Assembly: GCA_037349315.1 (NCBI GenBank) | Contig: JBAIAC010000027.1 | Location: 1,116,001 to 1,180,000 of the forward strand | Direction: 5' to 3' | DNA: 64,000 nucleotides | DNA from: Chelydra serpentina | Lineage: Eukaryota; Chordata; Testudines; Chelydridae | In this document: piece after piece, positions 13,401-25,400 of the stretch | Numbering within the stretch: the first letter of the stretch is position 1 | How the letters are laid out: each line of letters opens with the position of its first letter | Position numbers and translations under genes: made by a program | The notes under the pieces: generated by a model | Told to the model about the DNA's origin: nothing | Database searches by the model: none | What the model saw: the letters and a program-made list of their open reading frames with translations, nothing else

Positions 13401-16400
13401 TTTAAGTGCTTGTATACAAATGCTAGAAGTCTAAATACTAAGCTGGGTGAACTTGAGGGCCTGGTATTAAATGAGGATATTGATATAACAGGCATCACAG
13501 AAACTTGGTGGAACAATGACAATCAATGGGAGACGGTAATACCAAGGTACAAAATGTGGTCACAGTCATGGGGGAGTGGCCCTACATGTGAAAGAAAATA
13601 TAGAGTCAAATATAGTAAAAATCTTAAATGGAGAACCATAATATCTCCATGGAAAGAAATGCCATGCTTGAATAATAAGTGTATAGCAGAAGGAATATAC
13701 TACTGACTCCCTGACCAGGATGGTGATGGTGACTGTGAAATGCTCAGGGAGATTAGAGAGGCTACAAAAAAAGAAAACCCAAATATAATGAACGATTTCA
13801 ACTGTCCCCATATTGACTACATATATATCACCTCAGAACAGGATGCAGAGATAAACTTTTTAGACATCATTAATGACTGCTTCTTGGAGCAGCTAGTCCT
13901 GGAATCTACAGGGGGAGAAGCAGTTCTTGACTCAGTCCTAAGTGGAGCACAGGATCTGGTTCAAGAGGTAATTATAGCTGAATTGATAAGTAATAGCGGC
14001 CACAATGTAGTTAAATTTAACATCCTTGGGGTGGGGGTGGGGGGGAATACCAAAGAAACTCACCACAGTAGCATTTAACTTAAAAAAGGGGAACAAAAAT
14101 GAGGAAAGTAGTTGAAAGGAAATTAAAAGGAACAGTCACAAGAGTGAAATGCCTGCAAGCTGCATGGAAACTCTTTGAAAACACCATACTAGAAGCTCAA
14201 ACTAAATGTATACCTCGAATAAAAATTAGAAGAAAAAAAAATAGTAAGAACAAAAAATTGCCACCATGCCTAAAGAGCAGAGTGAAAGAGGCAGTTAGAG
14301 GCAAAAAGGTATCCTTTACAAATTGGAAGTCAAATCCTACTGAGGAAAACAGAAAGGAACATAAACTTTGTCAAGTCAAGTGTAAAAACATAATTAGGCA
14401 GGCCAAAAAAGAATTGAAAGAGCAGAGAAAGAGACACAAAAACAAACAGCTAAATTTTTAAGTACAGTAGAAGCAGGAAGCCTGCCAAACAATCAGTGGG
14501 GGCACTGGAAGATCAAGGTACTAAAGGAGCACTCAAGGAAGACAAAACCATTGCAGAGAAGCTAAATGAATTCTTTGCATCAGTCTTCACTGCAGAGATT
14601 GTGATGGAGATTCCCACACCTGAGCCATTCTCTTTAGGTGACAAATCTGAGGAACTGCCCCAGATTGAGGTGTCAATAAAGGAGTTTTTGGAACAAATTG
14701 ATAAATTAAACCAGGGGTCTCAAACTCAAATTACCACGAGGGCCGCATGAGGACTAGTGCATTGGCCCGAGGGCCGCATCACTGACTCCGCCCCTTCACT
14801 GCCCCACCCCACCCCTTCCATTAGGCCCTGCCCCTTCTCCGCCCCTTCTCCACCTCCTCCCCTGTGCGCACGGCTTCCTGCTCCTCCCCCCTCCCTCCCA
14901 GAAACCGTGAAGCTCTTCCCATGCGGCCCATGGAGCTCTTCCCTGCGGCCTGCCGGGCTCCCCACGCCCCCACTTTAAAAAAAAAATAATAATAATTTTT
15001 TTTTACCCCTAGGCAGTTCCCGCCGCCAGAACAACTGTCTGGGGGTAAAATAATAATTTTTTTTTAAAGGGCGGGGGGGGGCCCCCGCGGGGAGCCCGGC
15101 GGGCTGCAGGGAAGAGCTCCATGGGCTGTTTGAGACCCCTGAATTAAACAGTAAGAAGTCACCAGGACCAGATAGTATCACCCAAGAGTTCTGAAGGAAC
15201 TCAGAGATGAAACTGGAGAACTCCTAACTGTGGTATGTAACCTAGCGCTTAAATCAGCCTCTGTACCAGATTTTTAAACAGTGATTTTTAAAAAAGGCTC
15301 CAGAGCTGCTCCTGGCAATTATAGACCAATAAGCCTAACTTCAGTACCAGGTAACTATAATAAAGAACAGAATGATCAGACACATAGACGAATAAGATAT
15401 GTGGGGGAAGAGTCAACACAGCTTTGGTGACACATGATTTCCCTTTACAAATCGATTCAAATTCTTTCAGGGTTTCAACAAGCATATGGACAAGGGTGAT
15501 TCAGTGGATATAGTGTCCTTGGATTTTCAGAAAGCATTTGACAAGGTCGCACACTAAAAGCTTTTACGCAAAGTGAGCAGTCATGAGATAAGAGGGAAGG
15601 TCCTCTCATGGATCAGTAACTGGTTAAAAGCTAGGAAACAAAGAGTAGGAATAAATGGTCCGTTTTCACAATGGAAAGAGGTAAATAGTGGTGTCCCTCA
15701 GGGGTCTGTACTGGGACCAGTGCTGTTCAACATATTCATAAATGATCTAGGAAAAGGGGTGAACTGGGAGGTGGACAAAGTTTGCAGATGACACTAAATT
15801 ACTCAAGACAGTTAAGCCAAAGATGATTGTGAAAAGTTTCAAAGGGATCTCACAAAACTGGATGACTAGGCAACACACCAGCAGATGAAATTCAGTGTCG
15901 ATAACGGCAAAATAATGCACATTGGAAAACATAATCCTAACTATACATACCAAATTATAGGGTCTAAATTAGCTGATACCTCTCAAGAAAACTATCCACG
16001 ATGACCCCGAGATCTCTATCTGAAAACGTGCTCAGTGTGCAGCAGCAGTCAAAAAAACTAAGAGCATGTTAGAAACCATTAGGAAAGGGATAGATAATAA
16101 GACGGAAAATATCATAATGCCACTCTATAAATCCTTGGTACACCCACACCTTGGTACTCCATGCAGTTCTGGTTGCCCCACCTCGAAAAAGATACATTAG
16201 TGTAACCCTTCTGCCAGTCAGAGTTGGCAGCAACAAGGGCCGGGTTCCGTATCTAGGGGTTCCATTCCAATAACACAATGCAAAAACCGGCTCGAGCCCC
16301 CACCCAGTGACCTGGGACAAATATATATCACCCCCCCTGGGCGCCTCTAAGAGGCAGTACTTCCCCTCTCGCAAGCACAGAGTCTGAGTGTAGAAAAACC

Positions 16401-19400
16401 TTTTAATGACAGAGAGAAACAATGCGGCCTTTTGCTGGGGAAACACCACATCTAGGATTTGTAAACCAAACTGTGAGCAATGACCCACCCCAGCAAATTG
16501 GCCATGTCCTTTCCCTTTGGTTCTTGAGTCCATCAACCCCAAAAATCACCCAAAGTCCCAAAAGTCCAACAACCCAAAAGTCCAGACCCAGAGTTCAAAA
16601 GTTCATCTGCAGAGTGTTACACCCCCTCCAGTCTGGGTAGAAATGGGGAGGGGAGAGGTAAGGGGCACCTTACGTGGCTCGAAGCTGACTGCCCCGTCCC
16701 TTCATGGTGCTTCGCTCGGCTCTGCTCTGCTCTGCCAGCCATCCCACGAGTCACTCTGTTCAGCCGTCCCGCAAGCCGCTCCGCCAGCAGCTCCGCTCCG
16801 TCAGCCGGCCTGCAAGCCGCTCCGGCTGTCCCGCCAACTGCTCCGCTCCGCCAGCAGCTCCGCTCCGTCAGCCGTCCTGCAAGCCACTCCGGCTGTCCCG
16901 CCAACTGCTCCGCTCCGCCAGCAGCTCCGCTCCGGCTGTCCCGCCAACTGTCCCGCTCCACCAGCAGCTCCGCTCCGTCAGCCGGCCTGCAAGCCGCTCC
17001 GGCTGTCCCGCCAACTGCTCCGCTCCGCCAGCAGCTCCGCTCCGGCTGTCCCGCCAACTGTCCCGCTCCACCAGCAGCTCCGCTCCGTCAGCCGGCCTGC
17101 AAGCCACTCCGGCTGTCCCGCCAACTGTCCCGCTCCGCCAGCAGCTCCGCTCCACCAGTCGCTCAGCAATAGATCTTCTGGCTCCCCCACTACTTAACAC
17201 AGTGCTCAGTGATTTCAGCTCATAACAATTTCAGCTTGTAGTTAGGGGAGCCTTCGTGCTCATTTGCACACTTAGTCCAGAGTAATTCCAACTCAGCAGC
17301 CTGTGAATAGACTCCTAAGGAACTCAAAATTAGCTCTAATATTCCACAGTGGAGAGAGAGAAGGAGGTGCAATTGACATTTAGGACCCTCAGAAGAGGCC
17401 CATGCCACCAGATACAAATACCTGTCCCCAACCTCTCTCAATTCACTGGGTTTTGGAATCCATGTCCCTCGCCTAGCAAGTGTTGCTTAGCTAAGGGCGA
17501 GTCCCTTCCTCATAACAAAAGCCCACTGTCCTTGATTCACATAATCAGGGTAACAACACTTTAGTCTTCCTGCCCCAATAACAGAGAAACTGGGGCTCCC
17601 ACAGCAGTCAAGGTGACCATTTGGGCAAGCGGTCCATCATGCTTTGCAGGGTGGGTGTGTCCATGCAAACAAGATTAGCCCCTGACATCCCTTTCCACAA
17701 CTCACCACCAGATGTCAGGGTAGAGCTCATCCTGACTCTGCTTACATTAGAATTGAAAAAGGTGACAAACAAGGGCAACAAAAACGAATCGGGGTATGGA
17801 ATAGATTCCATATGAGAGAATAAAAAGACTGGGACTGTTCAGCTTAGAAAAACAACGACTAACGGGGGATATGATAGAGGCCTATAGAATCATGGCTGGT
17901 GTGGAGAAAGTCAATAAGGAAGTGTTATTTACTCCTTCTCATAACACAAGAACCAGGGGTCACTGAATGAAATTAATAAGCAGCAGGTGTAAAACAAACA
18001 CAAGAAAGTATTTCTTCACACAATGTACAGTCACCCTGTGGAACTCATTGCCAGGAGATGTGAAGGCCAAAAGTATAACTGAGTTAAAAAAACAACTAGA
18101 TACGTTCATGGAGGCTAGGCCCATCAAATCACTATTCGTTTTTGTGTGGTTTTGGCACTCTGACTTTGCAGACTTTGGATGTCAATTCAGCATGTTCTTT
18201 GAAATGCTGCAGATACCCAGGGAATTGCTATGACATCTGCTTCTCTGTTTTTTTCTAGCTTTCGGAAGAATTTTGGTTGCGGAGCTAATGCGACTGTGAA
18301 GGCAAAGCAGAAAATGGCTTACGGGATTATCAAGGATGAGCACAAGAAGCTGGGCCCCATGAGATTTTCAGAGATATCTGTCACAGTCCTCTTCTTATTA
18401 TTGGTGGTGCTTTGGTTTACCAGAGACCCTGGATTCATGCCAGGCTGGGCAACTACTGTCTTCAACAAGAATGGCAAAAGGTATCATTGCTTTTCCCATC
18501 CCCGCCAAACAGCAGCCAAACACTGAACAGTAGAGATCCAGTATGGGCGTGCGGGAGAGAATCCTGCCCTCTCACCTCCTCAAGCTACATTGGCTCTTTG
18601 TTCCCATCTGGATAAATCCTGCGTAGTCTGTGGCCTAGCCTTTCAGCAGTCCCATGTCAAATCCAGATATAAAATATTGCCCCAGACTGTGCTGCCCTAG
18701 CTCCTTCAATACCCCCGCCAAACATACTAGACTCATTTCTGGATCAATCTCTTGCAGTTATGTGACTGATGCCACAGTTGTCATCTTCATTTCACTTTTG
18801 ATGTTCATAATCCCTTCAGAGATCCCCACCTATCTGTGTTGTAACAGGGCTCAGCAAGTGCAACAAGGTAAGAACTAGCTCAGTACATCAGAAAATCACA
18901 ATAGGACACAGGAAGTTTCCCTGCATCTTGGATTTACAAAGGGAATTTCAAACACTGAACAATTCCAAGGAGCCACAGGACAGTGCTGGGGATGTGTCTT
19001 CAGAGCTGTTTGGGGTTTCCTGCAGGACAGAAATTACATGCTTTCCACTGTGCAGTTCGCTGATCACAGAATGATTCCATTTCTGGTATGTGAATTAAAT
19101 GAGACACTGCCCAGCAAAGGGCATTATATGCATGTATCATAACTGCTGAAGCTGGAGAGTCGAGGAGACATAAGATTTCCTGGGGGGATACTTAGCAGCT
19201 CTGAGGATATGTTCCCACACATCTAGTCCGTTCTTCCACCTTCTGGGGGTCAGGGCGAGTTCCCTATGACCTACTCTCTAGTGTTTTCTCTAGTCTAGTT
19301 TAAAAAGTTTGAAGTGATGAAGCTTCCATCACTTCCTCTAGGCAATGGCCTCCCCAGGAATTGAAATTAGAGGGGGGGTGTTCGAATTTACTGGGGGGGG

Positions 19401-22400
19401 GTGTCACTAAATTGGCATGTAACTAGTTCACAAAACTGGGGGGGGGGGTGTTGGGGAAATTCAGGGGCGGTGTAGGGAAATCACTGCCTCTAGGAGACAA
19501 TCCCATAGTCTAGTAGATCTCACTGATCGGAAGTTTTCCCCCTACCCCACCCCGTGTTGCTCCAGCTCTCCACTCCCAAGAGGAAATGCAAGAGGTGGGG
19601 CGTCTCACAGGCATCAGACACTGGTAGTGTTGCTGTGTCTTGCTCCAAACTCTCAGCTGCACTAGGTGCGTGGAGCCGAGGGAAGGGTGATATTGTGGGC
19701 ACTGCTGCTGTTTGTCAGGGGAGCAGTGTGCACTGGAGCAACTAAAGGAACAGCTGGACCAATGCCCACAAAGCTGCTGCAGCTCACACTTTCCCCTTGT
19801 CCTTGGGAGTGGAGTGCAGAGATGCTCCCCTGGACGTGCTCTCCAGCCCTGTGGCTCACAGATTGGTTCTGGATTTTAGATAGCACAAGGCAGATTCCAG
19901 TGCTCCCTGCTCTCTTGGACTGGAAGACGGTTAATCAGAAGATGCCCTGGAACATTGTGATTTTGCTGGGAGGTGGCTTTGCCCTGGCCAAAGGCAGTGA
20001 GGTAACTTCATTTGTCTGCTTACTGGAAACATTTGTTTAACTGGACAAGGTTTTATTTTGTCCCTTTATTTTTTTGCACCTTGTGGAACACCAGAGGGCA
20101 CTCCAGTAGCACCAAATCCCATTCTCTCAGCTGCGCACAGGCGAGCAGGGGACTCATGCGGGAAGGGCCAAACATCAAATAATGCAATTCAATGATGATT
20201 TATTGGCATGACAAGCTGCCCAAGTGTTGCCAAAGTGTGAGGCGGCACTGGCAGGCAAGATCTGCCATGATGGGATTCCAAACGATTTCAGGCTTCTTTA
20301 CTGTTCAGTGCTGTATCTATGCAATGCAGCATTGCCACCTAGTAGCCAGCTGGGCTAAAGGCCACCTCATGCAGACACCTCCCATTAAACAGAAGTTGTG
20401 CAGCAGATGTGACTTGCATCCCCATATACATTTGTTAGCAAGTGTGGCTGTGAAATGGAATAGAAAAGAACAAAAGGAAGATGGTAGAACACAGTGCAGA
20501 GTCTAAGTCAGAAGGCTTTTTCACTGTGATTAGGAGAACATTATGAGTAGCAATATATGGAACTGATGGGCCAAACATGGACAACTTGTTCCTCTCTCAC
20601 CTTAGATTTGGAAACCAAATGTTGGAAATTGATTTAGAACAATGAGATACTGAATTGAACTGAACGTAAGAAAGCACCATTTCTAACAAATAGTCATTTG
20701 TTTTGTTGTATCAACTAGACGCCCCAGTCAGGGATTAGGACCCTATTTTGCTAGGCATAACACACACCGATAACAAAAAGATGTTCATATAACACAAGAG
20801 ACAGTGGGTGGCTACACCAAACAGATGGTGCAGTGAAGCACAAGGAAACAGCGAGAGGATTATGATTAGTGTAGTAAAGCAATGGTCGCAGCACACCAAC
20901 AGCCCGGTTATTGTTGAGTTTTGTAGGCATTGCAGCACGGATGAGTTTTAAGGAGAGATCTGAAGGAGGATAATGTAGTACTGTGCAGATTTTAATGGGG
21001 AACTACCCTCTTACATCAGAAGTGGCATAGGAGAAACCGTTTATGGAACAATCTGATGAATAGGAAATAAAAGACTCGCACCACTGGTGGTCCAGAGGAA
21101 GTGGTTGATGGCTCCATGCTGTGTAAGAGATAATAAATAAAGCAGGGATAGGCCATGAAGGACGTCATAGGCAAAGACAAGTTGTTTGTGTTTGATGTGG
21201 TGTGTGACGGTGTTCCCCATAAAACTTTATGGGGAGATGCTTATAGATGTATATATGTAACTAAAATATGTTTTATGCTACATGTGCCATGTAACATATC
21301 TCTGTGAAAGTTATGACCTACTGAATTTACTCCTCCTGTTTGTATGCATGTATCATTGTTGTAGTTGGAGTTATGAAGATTGGTTTTATATTTGCTGGTT
21401 TTGTACATAGCCTTTGTAAGTGCATGGGATCATCTTTGGAGCAAAGAATGCCTGTTAAATGCGAGCACTTGACAGACAAAAGACGTTGCAGACCCCAATC
21501 CACATTGGGGCCGGGTCTGGAATGCAACTGGTTAGACTGGTTAGGGCGCATGGGCAGGTGACTTGCCCATGTGATCCCAAAACTCCAGGGCAACTGGATC
21601 CTACGAGGGAGAGGAAGAAAGGCTATAAAAGCCCTTGCAAGACCCTTCCATTTTTGTCTTCAGCTGGCTAAAGGGAGAGGCTCTCACACCCCCCTCGTGT
21701 CTTTGTCCTTTGTTCAGTTTCCCTCAGGAATGTCTTTGGGGGGGTGGAGAGCCTCTCCCTTTAGCCAGCTGAAGACAAAAATGGAAGGGTCTTGCAAGGG
21801 CTTTTATAGCCTTTCTTCCTCTCCCTCGTAGGATCCAGTTGCCCTGGAGTTTTGGGATCACATGGGCAAGTCACCTGCCCATGCGCCCTAACCAGTCTAA
21901 CCAGTTGCATTCCAGACCCGGCCCCAATGTGGATTGGGGTCTGCAACGTCTTTTGTCTGTCAAGTGCTCGCATTTAACAGGCATTCTTTGCTCCAAAGAT
22001 GATCCCATGCACTTACAAAGGCTATGTACAAAACCAGCAAATATAAAACCAATCTTCATAACTCCAACTACAACAATGATACATGCATACAAACAGGAGG
22101 AGTAAATTCAGTAGGTCATAACTTTCACAGAGATATGTTACATGGCACATGTAGCATAAAACATATTTTAGTTACATATATACATCTATAAGCATCTCCC
22201 CATAAAGTTTTATGGGGAACACCGTCACATGGTGGAAAAGAGGGAGCCAGTGGAAGGCTGCAAAGAGTGAGAGGATGTGGTCAGGAAGATCATCTTTGTG
22301 GAAGTGCTTTTAATGGATTTGGAGGGGCAAGGTGGCACTTGTCAAAACCAGAGAGGAGGAGCTCATAGTAGTCAAGATGTGAGATGAGAATGCGTGAAAG

Positions 22401-25400
22401 TTTTAGCTGTGTGGACAAAGGAAAGGCTGGATCACAGAGACGTTATTCAGGAAGAAGCAGCAAGATATAGTCACATGGCCAGGGTGTGTGAGTCTACAGA
22501 GACAGCTAAGTCAAAACTGATGTCCAACTTACAGGCCTGAGTAACAGGGCGGATGCTGGTATTGTTCACAGTCACTGAGAAAGGAAGGAGGAGGGATCAG
22601 AAGGAGTAAGAACTCCATTTTGACTATGTTGCATTGAAGTTCGCAGCTGGACACTCACAAGGGCCTGTCAGAAAGATGGGCTGAGATTGTTGTTTGGACA
22701 GGAGACAGGTCCAAGTAGTGATCACGTACAACTAATGCCCTGCACAGTGTAATGGGAAAGAACCCCTTTATACCAAGAAAGGACAATACAGTATTCTTTC
22801 CCTCTCAGTGGCTTTAGGATGAAAAAAGTGTGCGTGTCTTATTCATTCCCTTGAGTTCTGTTGCCTGTGAATAAAGACTAGTTGCTTTTCTTCAGAGAGC
22901 AGCCTTTGAGTGAGGCAGTGGGATTATGTTTACTGAGTGTAGCTCAGTTATGGCACTTGCCCAAGGATATGTCCACTGTGCTAACCGACCTCCCTCCATC
23001 CCTCTCTTTCAGGAATCTGGTTTGTCTGTATGGTTAGGTAGCAAACTGACCCCTTTGCAGAATATCTCCCCTCCTGCTATTGCATTGCTGTTATGTCTCC
23101 TGGTTGCCACTTTCACCGAATGCACCAGTAATGTGGCTACCACCACCCTCTTCCTTCCTATACTGGCTTCCATGGTAAGTGCCACCTTTTCAGATTGCTT
23201 CTACGGGAAAAGTAACAGAACCTTCAATCATGTTCTAAGTACAAACCTACTCAGTTACTCAGCGACAGGCTCATGCCCTTGATCACGTGATAAGGTTTAG
23301 GATATAGATATATTACATACAGGCGAGTCACATCTTAGGCGCATTTAACATGCGTGAATTCAGCTTTGCACGGTCGGCAAAACCAGAAAAAAAAAGAAAA
23401 ATAACTATTTAAAAGCTGAATCGGTACTGTGGGTGATTCCGTCCGCCATTCAGCTCAATGGCGTTTCACTATACGCGGTTTTTCGCTTTACGCGCGAACC
23501 GCGGAACGGAACCCCCGCGTAAAATGAGACTTGCCTGTATATTATTTCTAAAATAATGTGTGCAGGTGAAAATAACAGGACTGATAGGCCAGGCAACTGA
23601 AGTCCTTTTATTCACAGCGAAGGCAACGGCAGTGTTAACTTCCCCATACCACCACATCTATGTGCCTCATCGTGACCTTCCAGGATCACCTCTAGGGGTG
23701 ACAGCATAGACCAGTCTCCACGGTCCATTCAAACCTTTGCAGCTCCACTGAGAGTGGCTATAAGGAGACCACTAGTGCCAACTGTGGGGGAAGTTTTATG
23801 ATGAGAAAATCTGGCCCCAGCAGGAACTGGAGTAAGAATCACCAGATTTATTTTGCATAAGACACTGAACAGTATGACTAACCTGTAATTCTTTACTGAA
23901 GAGAGCCAAATTCCCCCTTAGCCAGCCACTGCCCCTCAGAGCTTGGGGGCTCTCTCTTTCAAGTGGTGCATTTACTTAGCTCTTGACATCTGACTTTGAT
24001 GACTTTTTTCCTTTGTTTACTGATTCTGGAATGACTGTGATAATTGTGATTAATAATTTATATTACAGTAGTGTGCTGATCACAAGGAGCTCTTGCTTCC
24101 TGAGCACAATGGGAGTGACTGGAAGCTTCTGAAGCAGGATGGAAAGTGTCCCGGAGTGTCTGGGAAAGGGAAGGGTGGGGCATGTGTCACGGCTAAACAC
24201 AACCGATTCTTCTGGCCCAGACTGCCAATGAACTTTGCTGGTATTAAAACCGTCTCTCTCCTTCTCACCTCCTGCACAGGCTCAAGCCATCTGCCTCAAT
24301 CCGCTCTATGTCATGCTGCCATGCACACTCTCAGCATCATTGGCATTCATGCTCCCAGTGGCTACTCCTCCCAATGCCATTGCCTTCTCCTATGGACAGC
24401 TCAAGGTTATCGACATGGTGAGCAGCAGGGCACCCCTCCAATTTCAGTTACACTGTTCTTTACCTTTCTCCTTTTGTCTTAGTTTTTCCTTGACAAGGTA
24501 TGACAGAACGGATTGTACCTGGCTAAAATCAAATGGAATAAAGAGCATAGACCTGTGCATTAACATAGGTCACTGGGACCCTGAAGTACACTCTGAGCCA
24601 TATGAACAAGAGCTGCTATTGAGCTCTATGAAAACAGTCAGACACACTGCAAGGAGAGTTTCTTAGGGTGCTCCAACAGCAATTGCTGGGAAATGGACAT
24701 GTGTAGCTGTGCAGATAAACTAAATACAAACTGGTGATGGCAGAAGGGTTCCTATCATACTGCTCTTCTGCACAATGTTTGTCTCTGCTAGTTCCTCAGT
24801 GCATTCCACCATGGCTGGACTTCCCCTTCTCATGATAGCACAGAAAGAGGAGGGCATCTTTATAATAGACATACAAGGGCAGCAGCATTGCCCTCCCAAA
24901 GTGAACATCAGATCTAGACGCCAAATCAAGAAAGTTCTGCGTAAGTGTGTGGCTAGGATTCCAGGTCTTCTGAAAAGACTTAGCCCTATCCAAATAAATA
25001 CTCAAAGTCTTCTTAACAGCTAGGATATGGAGCCCAGTTTACTCTGATGTGAATGGGGTTTTGGAAAGAAAACCAGATTAATAGTCTGGGTGATTTAGCA
25101 TCAGCTACAGGCAAAACCAGTGGTATTGAAATTAAGCATCGTGGGTTTAATTTATGACAGACGAAAGGCCCAGAGCTGCATAAAGGGGCTCTAAAATTCC
25201 CAGAGCAAGCTGGGGGAGAATTGCCCCCGGTGCAGGAACTGAGGAGCACAGACACAGACTGTACTGTGAGGATCCCTCATGAGACCCGCTATGGGGGCAT
25301 GCTGGTAGGGCTGGGAGAGGTATGCTGGAGGAGAGGCCGCAGCACATAGCATACACAGCTCCACAGCATATGCAGGGGCCACTCCAGCCTCCAGAGCAGC

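Larger units (their letters stand above)
13385..18128 (+). mobile_element. CR1 LINE ORF2 copy, sense, interrupted twice
   Basis: Endonuclease pieces are visible: [26 protein letters not shown], then [27 protein letters not shown] and [20 protein letters not shown]; the usual SDH catalytic box reads SGH. Reverse transcriptase pieces follow: [27 protein letters not shown], and FADD at 15,781-15,792 in a shifted frame. After the second insertion comes the 3' coding part ([17 protein letters not shown]). Multiple frameshifts and stops: a dead copy. The 3' UTR is missing. It fills most of intron 6. Confidence 0.92.
18868..19879 (+). other. SLC13A2: Intron 8
   Basis: Holds an antisense CR1-like piece (about 19,205-19,545) split by a 144-bp hAT element, then a stretch with an open frame running into exon 9. 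No other exon seen. Confidence 0.7.

Noticed and set aside
16517..17225. ORFs of 226 and 173 codons, plus antisense partners, as a Pro/Ser/Arg-rich protein gene
   Set aside because: They lie wholly within the tandem GC-rich repeat of the putative LTR and are open in several frames on both strands.
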